A stretch of DNA of 64,000 nt from Abelmoschus esculentus. Its lineage: Eukaryota; Streptophyta; Magnoliopsida; Malvales; Malvaceae. The notes under the pieces are model-generated. The model was not told the DNA's origin. It searched no databases and saw only the letters and a list, made by a program, of their open reading frames with translations. The position numbers and the translations under genes were made by a program. Shown piece by piece: positions 1 through 11,251 of this stretch. Location: contig JAUCBN010000028.1 of NCBI GenBank assembly GCA_035048815.1, forward strand, positions 10,471,001-10,535,000, written 5' to 3'. Positions within the stretch are counted from its first letter, which is position 1. The number at the start of each line of letters is the position of its first letter.

Positions 1-414
1 ACTTCATGAAGCGTACTGATGACTTCATGAACCGAACTGAGATGAGACTACAGAACCAGGCGGCTGCGATAAAGTCTTTAAAAACCCAAGTTGGTCAATT
101 TGCCCAACGACAAAACACTCGACCACCAGGGGGTTTACCTAGCAATACTGAAGTTGCTAAGATGTTAGGCCACGAGTAATGCAAGGTAATTACAACAAGA
201 AATGACCTATAATTAAAAGATAAAGCCGGGACCTCAACCAATAGAATCCAACTAGAAAAGCAACATCATGAGGACTCAGAAGCTGAGCAGGACCCTGTCG
301 AGAGCACTACCACGGAAGTAGAACCAGCAGTACCCAAAACACCTGCCGAGGCAGTTGCAGATAAGTTCGCCCCAGGTATTAAAATCAATATCTAAGAAAA
401 CCTGGAGGACATAA
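1..414 (+). pseudogene. gag C-terminal part of Athila-like element B1 (cut by window start)
   Basis: The sequence matches the gag tail of the complete element B2 (about 28480-28890) along its length: the repeated 'KRTDDFMNRTEMR' stretch, then 'KSLETQVGQF', then a Glu-rich linker. In-frame stops such as the TAA near 177 show that it is not translated as one frame. The 5' part of the element (5' LTR, PBS, gag core) lies left of the window. A solo LTR interrupts the linker at 415 and the same reading resumes at 1863. Retroelement gag is the capsid-like structural protein. Confidence 0.8.
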
Positions 415-1857
415 TGTTGGGACTTCCGGCACACCCCATGGCGCAGCAGAACAAAATTATGATGGTCTTTCCAGTGATCCATGTACGTTTAATCCGAAAT
501 CGAGAGGAAGAGATACGATGACTTGCATTGGGTTCCTTCATAAGCAGCAAAAACAACAACTAAATTTGTGATAATCACGAATGTTCGACAATTCGAATCT
601 TTAGCCTCTACGAATATCATCTCGACCTCTACTCAGTTCACCCGGTTAAGAGAGCAAATCTCGAAAAAAACTGTTTCTCGTGATTCTAGGGTTTGGAATT
701 CGGAATTCTCTATCTTGGCTGCTAGACCAATTGATCCTTTATATAGGTGTAACCCTAGGTATAAGAGTTTGATTCTGATTTGGTTTATAGGAAATAATTA
801 CTTTAATTAATTCCTTAAATATCAGAATCTATATTTAATTCGAATTTAAAAGGGATATAATTACTTTAATTATATTCTTTATTTAAAATTCGGGATTAAA
901 TATAATCTACTTATACTTATATATTTTTGCTCTGTTTCAACCATTTGGTGTGACCCTTTAGGCTCATTGTAACGTTAGTAATAATATTAGAAAAATTCTA
1001 ATATTAAAAATAATGAGTGACATCTAGCAATATATCATTGTCATCTAAGTTACAAGAGATCATGTTTCGATGTATCATGTCCGTGACCAACTCTTTTAAT
1101 GTATTATATCCTTTTGTCCTTTTATATCTTTAATAGGAACAAGTCTTGGAATAGTCATACTTGTATAGCCTATTATTAGTGTTTCTTGATATCTAGAGTG
1201 GACTACTATTAATGAATAATTTGTGATATCTCATATCAACATATTCAAGCATGACCATGCATTTTTAGTCTCACTCAATCAAGTAGCCTTTGATATATTT
1301 TCCTATTATGTAGGAAGGATAAATCCTATCTTGATTATTCACATCTCACTACATATATTGTAATATGTCCAATGTCAGTTTTTATAGTGTAACTAATTAC
1401 GAAACACATTTAACTGCATCAAAACATAAAACAACATATGTTGAGATAGTAATAATCCCAAGTCTAAGGATTATACATATAGTTGTCACTATGAGCAATA
1501 TTGTGACCGTCACATAATAATCCAAGATATATGCTCATAGTGGGTCAATCCAATATATTATTCTCTACTAATATATTCATGTATTAATTCTGACATCTCT
1601 ATATCAATGAAAACTCATTGTCATCAATTTATCACATGTTAGTCTTAAGCGTATTATTATTGTCCATACCCATAATAATACTTGACTAAGGATCTTTTAA
1701 TAATAATACATATATTATTATATGGACCTTATTGTTTCTCAGTTTATGTGACACATATATCTGAAAACAACAATGGCAATGCCTTTATTCAATAAAATTG
1801 GTAAATGAAAGTATCCATACAATCATCATATGATTGGTCTTTGGGCATACTCTAACA
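415..1857 (+). mobile_element. Solo LTR, probably Ty1/copia, with 5-bp target duplication CATAA
   Basis: A 1443-bp block starts TGTTGGGACT and ends ACTCTAACA, flanked by CATAA at 410-414 and 1858-1862. Removing the block and one CATAA joins the gag-pro linker of B1 exactly as in the uninterrupted B2 copy (28870-28890). This is direct evidence of insertion. Only one LTR is present and no internal domain, so it is a solo LTR. A TATA-like TATATAGG near 739 and AATAAA near 1790 suggest the + orientation. The copia assignment rests on the TGTTGGG..CTAACA ends and general look, and is an inference. Confidence 0.85.
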
Positions 1858-1862
1858 CATAA

Positions 1863-2686
1863 GACCACCACCTCCTTTCTCGCAGAGGTTAAAAAAGCAC
1901 AAATAAGACCACCAATTTCAGAAATTCCTAGACATCTTGAAGCAAGTCCATATCAACTTGCCACTAGTTGAGGCTATTGAACAAATGCCCAACTATGTCA
2001 AGCTCTTAAAGGACATAGTATCAAAACGATGAAGGCTAGGGGAATTTGAAACGGTGGCAGCCACTGAAGGTTGCATGGCCATGTTGCATAATCGCATGCC
2101 GCCCAAGCTAAAGGATCCTAGATGCTTCACAATCCCTTGTGCGATTGGGGATGGTTATAAAGGAAAGGCCCTATGCGACTTAGGAGCAAGCATCAAACTT
2201 ATGCCCAAATCAGTTTTTCAAAAACTTGGAATAGGACGGGCAAAACCAAAAATAGTACTACTCCAACTTACGGATCAGTCTTATGTTCATCTTAAAGGCA
2301 AAATTGAGGACATTCTAGTGAAAGTCGACGATAATGTACCGATCATATTGGGTCAACCTTTCCTTGCTACTAGACGCACCATCATCGATGTGGAAAATGG
2401 TGAGCTCAAAATACGGATAAACGATCAACAAGTCAAGTTGAATGCCTTCCATAATTTTACAAATTCAGACGCTCCAGCAGAATGTAAGGCTCTCTATACA
2501 CCAAATCAGGGTACTAAAACATCCTGCCTAGGCAGCATGCTCAGCAGACTGTTCGGTAAACGAATAAAACCCAAAGGAGAAGTCGAATGCACTAAAGGGA
2601 CTGGCCAACTCATGAAGAAAGATACGAGCCAGAAAGAGATAATGAAAGTAGGAGAAGCATTCACATGCACTCCACAAGTAACATAA
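1863..2686 (+). pseudogene. gag-pro junction and retropepsin-like protease of B1
   Basis: The open part runs 2054-2686 (210 aa). It has the Athila-type aspartic protease core: 'CDLGAS' (active-site DLGA in place of DTGA), 'MPKSVFQKLGIG', then the flap region 'YVHLKGKIEDILVKV' and 'PIILGQPFLATR'. Compared with B2 it lacks about 20 residues between ILVKV and VPIILG (the FxxDFLVLDCE strand), an in-frame deletion that should destroy the protease fold. The C-terminus ('GEAFTCTPQVT') resembles the far 3' end of pol in related elements, so RT, RNase H and integrase are missing between protease and this tail. C1 at 37866-38700 has the same arrangement. Confidence 0.85.
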
Positions 2687-3152
2687 TCTATTCCCTTCAA
2701 TTCTAGTTATTATATTAGGATTAGTTTATATATTATTATTTTTAGTATTTTATGTTTTATTTTTAGTGTTTTTATGTCTTTTTTTAGAATAAATAAAGCA
2801 ACGAATGCAGAAAAATGATGCCACAGCAGGAAGTTTGTTGTCGCGGTAATGCACTATGTCAGAGCCGCAGAAATCCTAACGGGCAGAAATAGTGTAACGG
2901 CTCTCTGCCGAGAAATCTGCCGCGGTAGTAACTGTGTATCAAGGCAGTAAATGCCTAACGGCTAATTTTTTTAAACAGTCATATTTTTACAGCCTATATA
3001 AGCAGACTCATTGCTGTGCATTATTTACTCTTGCATTCTTGCTACTTTTGCTTTCTTGAATAATCTTGCTCTCACTATCTTTTCAATCTCTTGAAATTTT
3101 CAGAACTCTCTATTACTCTAGAATTTCTCAAACCATTCTCCACGAATAATCA
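2687..3152 (+). promoter_or_regulatory. Internal promoter-like region between pro and ORF2 of B1
   Basis: TATATAA lies at 2995-3001, 158 bp before the ORF2 start codon at 3153, inside a stretch between two ORFs of a retroelement where no promoter is expected. Upstream are GCCGCAGAAATCCTAACGGG and GTAACGGCT, and downstream a TTACTCTTGCATTCTTG leader. All three are recognisable on the minus strand of C1 (37383-37740), with TATA at 37521-37528 and a similar spacing. That conservation supports a real second promoter. Activity is inferred. Confidence 0.55.
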
Positions 3153-4594
3153 ATGGCTTCTTACACAAGATTCACCCCTTCCACTGTTGCTGATCGCTTC
3201 AACCGCTCGTTCATTGCTCGGCAATTATGGGAAGAGCAAGGATTTCAACAGACCAATGAGATATACTTTGGCATTGAATCATACTTGATCAACAAGATTC
3301 AGTATCAAGATTGAGAGGCATTCTGCCTACAACCTCCATCGACGAATGCCACAATTGTGAGAGAACTTTACGCACATGGGCCGAGCAAGGACAACCTCTT
3401 TATCCACTACCGAGGCAAGCCTATGCAACTTGATGCGAAAGTCATCAATGAATTTTATGGTCTCACACCCACACGCGATGATCATGCCGAATTCGTAGAC
3501 GGCATCACCACTCAAGACTATGAAGAGATTAAAGATGAGCTTTGTTACAGCAATACTTCATAAGAAACCGGTGCCCATAAGGGTTCAGTAAAAAGGCAGA
3601 GTCTAATACCCAAGGCCAAGATGTGGTGTACCTTTGTCAAAAGAAGACTTATCTCAACCTCCCATAACAGCACAGTGGATCGCAAAAGACTGGTGCTGAT
3701 CCAGTCTATCATCAAGAAGAGAAGCATCAACATTGGAGAGATCATTCTTCACGAAATTCATGAATATGGTAAGAAGGAACATGGACCGCTTTATTTCCCA
3801 TGTTTAATTTCTACCTTATGCATTAATGCAAGAGTTCCGATCGAAGACACGAATGAATATACGCCAACTCGGTAGGGATAGACAAGAGATTTCTGCCACC
3901 GAGTTATGCAGATCATGCATGCAGAACCTGTCCAAGCAACACTGCAGCACTTTACTACCGACTTCACCGCCGGAAGGTAATACTCAACAGAAGCCCCTGC
4001 CTCTGTCGAGCCAACTATCGCAGTAGACCCATACCAAGAAATTCTGCAAAGGATGGCATCCATGGACCTTCGCCAACAATGCTACATAGAGTATCAACGC
4101 GGCTTCAACATATCTCTAGCCAACATGATGATGCAAAGCTTCCCACATCAAGGGGAACAATTTCCTGAATTCCCAGCCAACATATTCGTTACTTCCGCCC
4201 CTTACACTGAGACAACACCTGCCTCAGGGCCGCAACCATTTTTCCAGCCACGGCTGCATCAACAGTTTCATGCTGTCAGACCTTTTAGGCCAGCAAGGTC
4301 TGCCGGAGTATCATCGACCAGCCAAAGGCCATCCAAGAGGCGAGCTGTCTTTAACTCTCCCCAAAGGGAACCAATCCCTATGCCAGTCTCAGTAGAGATA
4401 CGTTGTCTTGCGAGATTAATGAATACCACAGTTGGTCCCATGAATTAACAATAGCCACTGCCACGGTAGGGGGCGAAACAAAAATCATGGACACCGAAAA
4501 TATGGACGAGGTGGAAGAAGGGGATGAAGTTACGGCACCAACGCACCGCACACCGCCCAGTAGATTTCAGCTACATCGGCAGGCCAAACAATAA
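3153..4594 (+). pseudogene. ORF2 of B1: putative plant transposon protein domain (PF20167-like)
   Basis: Translation from 3153 begins 'MASYTRFTPSTVADRFN' and, across frameshifts and stops, shows the order expected for the plant transposon-protein domain of gypsy-associated ORFs: 'ATIVRELYAHGPS', 'YRGKPMQLDAKVINEFYGL', a W-x2-F then 'STSHNSTV', 'IIKKRSINIGEIILHEI' and 'GPLYFPCLISTLC'. A Gln/Pro-rich tail follows to about 4594. The function of this domain is not established to my knowledge. The ORF takes the place where RT-RH-INT would be in an autonomous relative. Frames change near 3300, 3560 and 4050, so this copy is dead. Confidence 0.7.
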
Positions 4595-5603
4595 CAATCA
4601 CCAGCACAAGGATCCAGACGAAAGACATCAACAGTAAGGCCTAGAAGAATGCTTTGTACAAGCAGCTCATCGGAATCGTTATAAATCTTTCGCCAGCACA
4701 AGGATCCAGACTGCTTTTGTTTATTTCCATATTTTGATTGTTGTTTGCCTTATATTTTGAGCATTGAGGACAATGCTCGATTTGAGTTTGGGGGATATTG
4801 TAGGTGCAGAAGCACTACCGAGTCTACCCACTGTCGCGACATTACCATGAAAAGGGAGTAAATTTTTTTCTAAAATTTTTTATAATATTCTCTTCTCTTG
4901 AATTACTGCTTGTAATCTTGCACTGCTCTACATCAGCTTTGCTTTTTACTCCTTTAAGGCTATAAAAATCTTTCTCCTTACCATGGCCAAGTTCTGTTTT
5001 GAAGGGATAACCATAGGATACTCATGGAATAAAACTTAGAAGTTTGCTTTAGGGTTAGAAAGAAAATAAACACTTCTTGGACTTGTTTGATTTAGGAATT
5101 CTTTTAATAAACTTAGGTGATAAAGACTTAGAACCTTTTGGAAAAATAACTAGAGGTGCCTATCACTGGCTCTAGTTTTTCTCTCCTCCGTGCTAGAGGT
5201 GCCCGGAATTGGCTCTAGTATGCTAAATAAGTGGTTAATAAGAAAAAAAATAAAATAATAAGAAAAAGAAGAAAATAGAGAACACATATCTTTAGGTGCC
5301 CGAAATTGGCTTAAGACTTGTTGTTTTAAGGAGACAGCTTTAGTCCAAATTCTATTTGTTTTGAACTTAGAGTTTATAAGAAAGCCTTCAAATCAATCTT
5401 GTCCATAAAATGCACACACTCACCTAGCCTTATAGTTTTTTTCTTAGTAAAAGTCCTTGGGTAAACTAGTGGCTAAAACGGAAAGATAAACATGACCATG
5501 GTGGGGAGAATAGATGGAAAAGTAAGACCAAAGAGGAGTAAGGTTCGGCAATTTGATGTCTTGCATTGCTTGAGGACAAGCAATAGTTCGAGTTTGGGGT
5601 ATT
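4595..5603 (+). other. 3' UTR and polypurine tract of B1
   Basis: No ORF is present. The stretch is collinear with the 3' UTR of B2 (32990-33855) from 'GAGCATTGAGGACAATGCTC' onward, showing that B1 and B2 share their 3' end although their coding parts differ. It contains three hairpin motifs (5150-5315). It ends in a purine-rich GAGTTTGGGG at about 5589-5599 just before the LTR, the expected plus-strand primer site. Confidence 0.75.
5150..5315 (+). repeat. Three 26-nt inverted-repeat motifs in B1 3' UTR
   Basis: Copies lie at 5150-5175, 5193-5218 and 5290-5315. The first two have arms CTAGAG and CTCTAG around a 14-nt loop starting GTGCC and ending TGG. The third has arms CTTTAG and CTTAAG (five of six pairs). 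Matching triplets occur in A3 and B2 at the same relative place; see the findings. Confidence 0.75.
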
Positions 5604-6947
5604 TGATAAGTGCCTAAAAGGCAGTTATTTACTACCCTTCTCATGGTATTTTATGCATCTATTATACACTAACGTGAACTGAAATATGGACTCTTTGCGC
5701 AAATATTAGATATTTCGTTATCATTATTTATAAAGTCAATATTTATAGAGAATGCAGATATTATTACATATTCTATACATGCAGGAATATCTAGGGCCGA
5801 AGCAGCAGTGAAGCAATGTTGAGGCCGAGGTAGAAGACAAGGTCGCGGCAGATTCCAGAGTGGCAGCACCAACATTGGAGGCGCAATGAAAGATAAAAAT
5901 ATAGAGAATATTCTGGAAGATGTAGCGCACCAATTGGACCAGGCTAGCGCACTAAAAGTCCAAGTCAAAGATCAAGCGGAAAACCCTTCTAGAAGGCGGC
6001 AAACTTGGAAATATCAGATCCCTTGAAGAAGACTTGTTCCTTACTCCAAGTTGGAGTCTATTTAGGAAAAGTTTGCCCTAGGTTAAGACTATATATACCC
6101 TAGCCGACCATACTGTTTGGAGAGCTGATTTTTAGAGAAACCCTTCTCCCTAAAAATTGTACCTAACGATATTATGTTCTAAATTTCTTAGGGATAGGTG
6201 AAGGTTGTAGATATTAGTGAGAAGAGATTAATTCTTATTTCTTTATTCTCATGCAATAATAATATCAAAGTTTGTTTATCCTATTGTCATTCCTTGTTCT
6301 TGCATTCAAGCTCGAAAGAGAAGTTTGTAAGTAATATATTTATCTAGCATCGAGAGGTGTAGATTCACGAAAGGGATAAGTACGGTGTTGTAGACACTAA
6401 CTCGGCCTAGAGATAGGTTAAGAGTTTCAGCAGCTAAAAGAAGTGTTGGATTGGTTGGTGGTTATCGTTGATTTATGCCGAGAGATATCGTCAAGGACCA
6501 GTCATCAACAACACTCTGACTTAGAGATAAACGGAGTCAACTACGGACACTTTGCTGAAGTTTGATGCCTCTACCCAAGAGTAAGAGATTGCCGCGACAG
6601 AGAACACCAATATTGTCGAGGCTATATCTACAGTACTGTCGAAGCAGTATTGTGTAATTGCATTGGACAAGAAGAAGATCAATTAAATCCACTAATTGAC
6701 GCAGTTGGATCCTACCCAGTTTCTCTACATCGTTCTCAACCTTTTATTTTATGTTTTGTTATTTAATTATTTAGTTAGTTAAACAAATCCACTTATCTGT
6801 GTTTTTACTTTATTTTCAGGAGCAAGGGAACAAGGTTGACATATTAAGTATACCAATCCCTGTAGAGACGATACACGATATACTTATCACTTTATTACTT
6901 GGTAACGTATACACTTGCACTCAATTGCGCTTTTATTACACACATCA
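5604..6947 (+). mobile_element. 3' LTR of Athila-like element B1
   Basis: Starts TGATAAGTGCCTAAAAGG directly after the polypurine tract and ends ACACATCA, 1344 bp. The TGAT..ATCA ends and most internal blocks match the B2 LTRs, including a TATA-like 'CTATATATACCC' near 6090. The LTR stops exactly where reverse-strand protease sequence of A1 begins (6948), so B1 inserted into A1. The duplicated 5 bp on this side would be ATGTC (6948-6952); the other side is outside the window. Confidence 0.9.
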
Positions 6948-8804
6948 ATGTCCTCGATTTTTCCTTCAGGTTGTACGTATGATCGATCTACAAGTTGGAG
7001 CATCACAGTAGTGGGTTTTGCCCTTCCAATTCCAAGCTTTTGGAAGATAGACTTGGGCATTAGATTAATGCTTTCACCAAGGTCGCATAGAGCCTTACCT
7101 TCATAATTTTTACCAACTGCACAAGGTATTGTAAAGCATGATCTTGGGGCAGTGTTTAATTTCTCGACATCTTGTTCAGGTATTGTCGAGCTCTCTATTG
7201 GGGCAGTGTTCTCATGATCAGTTTGTTCAGCCTCCAAGTCCTTTTTTTCTGGTTCTTTTATTGGGACTTTGGTTGTTGAGCTTTCTACCTTTTCTTTCAG
7301 CTATAGACCACTTCTGGTAGTGATTGCTTTGCACTATTCATGGCCCATTACCTTAGCAACTTCAGTATTGCTAGGTAATCCTCCTTGTGGTCTAGTATTG
7401 GTTTTTTTGGCAAACTGCCCAACTGGGGTTTCCAGTTCCTTGATAGCATCCTCTTGGTTCTGTAACCTCATCTCAGTCCTATTGATGAATGGATCTGTAC
7501 TTTTTATGAAGTTACTGTTCTCTGCTATGTATGATTCGATTTTCATCATGAATGTTTTTAAAGAATTTTCTAGAGAACTCACAGACTGTTGCTGATGCAT
7601 TTGCTACTGCGGTAGAGGTTGTTGTACTTGCTGCTACAGCAGATGTTGCATTTGTTGCTGGAATCCTGGTGGTTGAATGGTTGCATTTAAGTCATTGTTT
7701 GGATTGCTCCATGAAAAGTTTGGACGCCTCTTCTATGAGGGGTTGTATGTGTTGAACATCATATTGTTTCTATTGTAGTTTCCAACATAAATGCTGACCT
7801 CTTGATTCTGCAAACACTCAGAAGAATTATGGTTTCCTCCACATAAATTGCAATAAGAATCAATGGCTTTAACCTCATGGATGTTTTGTTGTAGTTGCAT
7901 ATTTTGCACCATTTTTGTAAGAGAGACCAATTGTGCTGCCACTGAATTTGATGTTTCTAATTCGATTACTGTGGCTTGGCGTCTTACTCCTCCTTTCCTA
8001 GATGTAGGAAATTGAAAATTATTCTTTGTGAATTTGTTCAGTATTTCAATAGCTTCCTCAGGTGCTTTATCAAGGAGTGTTCCATTTGCCGAGACATCTA
8101 ACATCATCCTTCTCAGGGCATTGCTGACATTATAGAACATGGTCACTTGTGTCCATAGTGGAAATCCATGCAATGGGAACTTGTGCAATAACTCTTTGTA
8201 GCGTTCCCATGCCTCGTACATAGGTTTGTCATCAGCCTGTCGAAAAGAAGTAAATCTCATTATGAATTCTATCATATAAATTTGTAGGATTAAAGCGCGT
8301 AATGAAATCTCGGCATAGTTCACTCCAAGATCCTATTGATCTTGCTGGAATGCTATTTAGCCAGGTTTTTGCCTTATCCCTCAGTGAATAGGGGAACAAC
8401 TTCAATTTTAAGACATCCTCATGGACTCCTTGAATTTTGAATGAGTTGTAAACTTCTATGAAGGACTTGAGATGTTGCTTGGCATCTTTTGCCATTGACT
8501 CAACAAATTATCCAATCGTGTTTAACATATTGAACAAGACTAGTTTTAGCTCAAAGTGGGTCGCTTCTATTTCTGGTGTAACCACTCTAGGGTTTAGTCC
8601 ATTTAAATCTTCCTCCAAAAAGTCCCTGACAGTTAGTTGTCGCGACAGTGGTGGCTGTGGAAGGCCTACATTACCGACAGGTAAATTCTAATTTCCTTGA
8701 TTTACTGCCATGGCTCCTTGGATCTCTCTCCTCAACCATTGATAGGTACGTTCGATTTCTAGATCTAATGCGTACAAAGGATTGGTAGGGTTGACCCTGG
8801 TCAT
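6948..8804 (-). pseudogene. gag-pro of Athila-like element A1
   Basis: On the minus strand gag starts at 8804 ('MTRVNPTNPLY') and shows the Athila/plant gag core: 'EIEATHFELK', 'HLKSFIEVYNSFKIQGVHEDVLKL', 'PYSLRDKAKTWLNSIP', 'YEAWERYKELLHKFPLHGFP' and 'DKAPEEAIEILNKF'. Several stops and frameshifts break it (for example near 8510 and 8250). It joins protease at about 7150 ('CFTIPCAVG', 'CDLGESINLMPKSIFQKLGIG'), but the segment that normally separates them (KQVHINLPxxEAIEQMP to KLKDPG) is missing, an internal deletion. The active-site motif reads DLGE instead of DLGA. The rest of pol lies left of the B1 insertion. Confidence 0.88.
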
Positions 8805-8891
8805 ACACCAAAAATAAACTAAGTAAAATAAAAATTAATAATAAAATAACTAAAAAGCAAGAAAATAAAGAAAACAAAATTTAGTTGTCAA

Positions 8892-8911
8892 TACCCGGCA
8901 ACGGCGTGCCA
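8892..8911 (-). other. Primer binding site of A1 (tRNA-Asp type)
   Basis: Read on the minus strand, six bases after the LTR end, the site is TGGCACGCCGTTGCCGGGTA. It differs from the complement of the plant tRNA-Asp 3' end (TGGCGCCGTTGCCGGGGA) by a 2-nt insertion and one substitution. A tRNA-Asp primer is typical of Athila-lineage elements. Confidence 0.75.
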
Positions 8912-8917
8912 AAAACT

Positions 8918-10249
8918 TGATGCGTGTTAGATATGCGCAATTGTGCAAGTAAACACCTCGCCAAGTAATAAAGTGATGAGTATCATCGGATATCATCTCC
9001 ACATGGATTGATATAGTTAATATGCTTCCCTTAGTTTTCTTGCTCTATAAAAGAAATAAAGTAAAAACACAATTAATTGGGTTGTGATTGAACTAAATAA
9101 TAATAACAACTAAATAAAGATAGAAAAATAAGATAAAGAAGGTGGTCAGGATCCAATTGTGTTGTATAGTGAAATTGATCAACTTGTTCTTATCCAATGT
9201 AATTGTATAACACTGTCTCGGTAGGACTGCAAATTACTGCCTCGACAGTGATGACACTCGTCTGTTGCGATAATCTCTTTCTCTTGGGCAGACTTTACCA
9301 AAGTTCGGCAAACAATCCTTTAATGATTCCGCTTATCTTTAAGTCAAAATACTGTTGATGATCAGTCCTTGATGATACCTCTCGGCGGGAATCAATTATA
9401 ATCACCAACCAACCCCACACTTCTCTTAGCCGCTGAAACTCTTAACCTATCTCTAGGCCGAGTTAGTTTTTCCCGATTGAAACATCATACTTATTACTTT
9501 CTTGAATTTAACTCTCTCGATATTAGATAAATGGATTACTCACAAACTTCTCTTTCGAGCTTGAATGCAAGAACAAGAAATGACAAAGAATAAGCAAACT
9601 TCGATATTTTATTGTATTGGAAACAAGAAACAAAGTTTGACTTCCTCACACTAATACTTTACAACCTTCACCTAAGCCTAAACAAAATTATTAGAACATA
9701 GTGTAGAAAAGAAAAACTAAATTTAATTCTATATTCTAAGCTATGAATCTAATGTCTCTTCTTCCCTTGGACGGCTATGCCTTATATAGGCTTGGCCTAG
9801 GGCAAACCTTTCCTAAGTAGAATATAACTTGGAGTAGGGAACAAGTCATGTACATAAATCAAATATTTCCAAGTTTATTTCTTCTAGAAGGCTTTCCCTT
9901 GTGGCCTTGTCTTTGGGCTTTCTTTGTGTTGACCAGCTCCGATCCTTGGGCTTCTTGTCCAGCAACGTTCTCCTCAATTTTTTCCTCAGCTTGCCTGCCA
10001 TATTTCTACTTGTCTTCTGCTGCCTTGGCATCAGGACCTGCCTCGGCCTCAATTTGCTACCGCGGCAACGTTTCTTCCTACACAGATACAAAAATACAGT
10101 AAAGCTTGCCTTTTTTGTAAATATTATCTTTAAGAGCATAATCCCTAAATATATCACATTAAGTGTATGTATTGGTTCAAGTAGGTGTAGAATTGAGGAT
10201 TAATGCCCATGAAAAGTGTAAAAAGTGATAGTGAGTTAAGTACTTATCA
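8918..10249 (-). mobile_element. 5' LTR of A1
   Basis: A 1332-bp LTR in reverse orientation: begins TGATGCGTG (complement of ..CACGCATCA) next to the PBS and ends ..GTACTTATCA (complement of TGATAAGTAC..). It contains the TATATAGG promoter block (9785 region on the other strand) shared by all A-type LTRs. Its right edge abuts the interior of another A-type LTR, so A1 inserted into A2. Confidence 0.9.
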
Positions 10250-11251
10250 GCAAGTAATAAAGTGATAAGTATTATCGAATATCGTCACCACAGGGATTGG
10301 TCTACTCAATAGGCCTTCTTTTGTCTTGTTTCTCTATAAAAGAAATAAAATAAAAACACAGATGATTTGGGTTGGAGTAAACTAAATAACTTGAATAATA
10401 AAACAAACTAAATAATGAGAAAATAATATGATTAGAAAAGTGGCCATAGTCTAATTGTGTTGTATTGTGGATTTAATTGACTTGTTTCTGTCTAATACAA
10501 TCACACAACACTGCCTCGGTAGCACTACAGTTCTACTGCCTCGACAGTGTTGAGCTACGTCCGCCGCGACAATCCCTTGCTCTTGGATGGACTTTACCAA
10601 GATTCGGAAAAGTGTCCTTTAATGACTCTAATTATCCCTAACTCGAAGTACTGTTGATGACTAGTTTTTGATGATACCTCCCGGCGTGAATCAATTATAA
10701 TCACCAACCAATCTCACACTTCTTTTAGCCGCTGAAACTCTAACCTATCCCTAGGTTGAATTAGTATTTTCCGACTAGAAAAATGTCGTACTTATTCCTT
10801 TCCTGAATCTATCTCTCCCGATATTAGATAAATAGATCTCTCATAAACTTCTCTCCCGAGCTTGAATGCAAGAACAATGAATGACAAAGAATAAGTAAAC
10901 CTTGATATTTTATTATATTGAAACAAGAAAACAAAGTTAGAAAACGTCCATGCTCTTCCCAGCTCCGAATCTTGTATCGCTTATCCAAAAATGTCCATTT
11001 TATTTTTCTCTTCAGGTTGCCTACAATATCGGTACTTGTCCTTCAGGTGTTGCCGCGGCCTCAGATACTACCGTGATCCTCAAATGCTACCGCGATAATA
11101 GATTTACCTGAAAATACACGAAGGTGTAGTTAAACATGTATTTTCTATAAATTTTTCACATTGAGTTCATGCTTTAGTCTAAGTAGGTGTAGATTAAGTG
11201 ATTATTGTCTATGAAAGGTGTAAAAAGTGATAGTAAATTGAGCACTTATCA
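10250..11251 (-). mobile_element. Partial A-type LTR (A2) interrupted by A1
   Basis: The sequence resumes in the middle of the same LTR type (GCAAGTAATAAAGTGATAAG corresponds to about 8955 of the A1 LTR) and runs to the LTR start complement ..GAGCACTTATCA. Its outer 40 bp must lie left of A1. Whether A2 is a solo LTR or part of an element cannot be seen. It lies directly beside Tekay pol sequence. Confidence 0.8.

Noticed and set aside
568..810. 80-aa frame in the first solo LTR
   Set aside because: Lies within a non-coding LTR; no similarity recognised.
7138..7755. Several + strand frames of 60-108 aa
   Set aside because: Shadows of the minus-strand gag-pro of A1.
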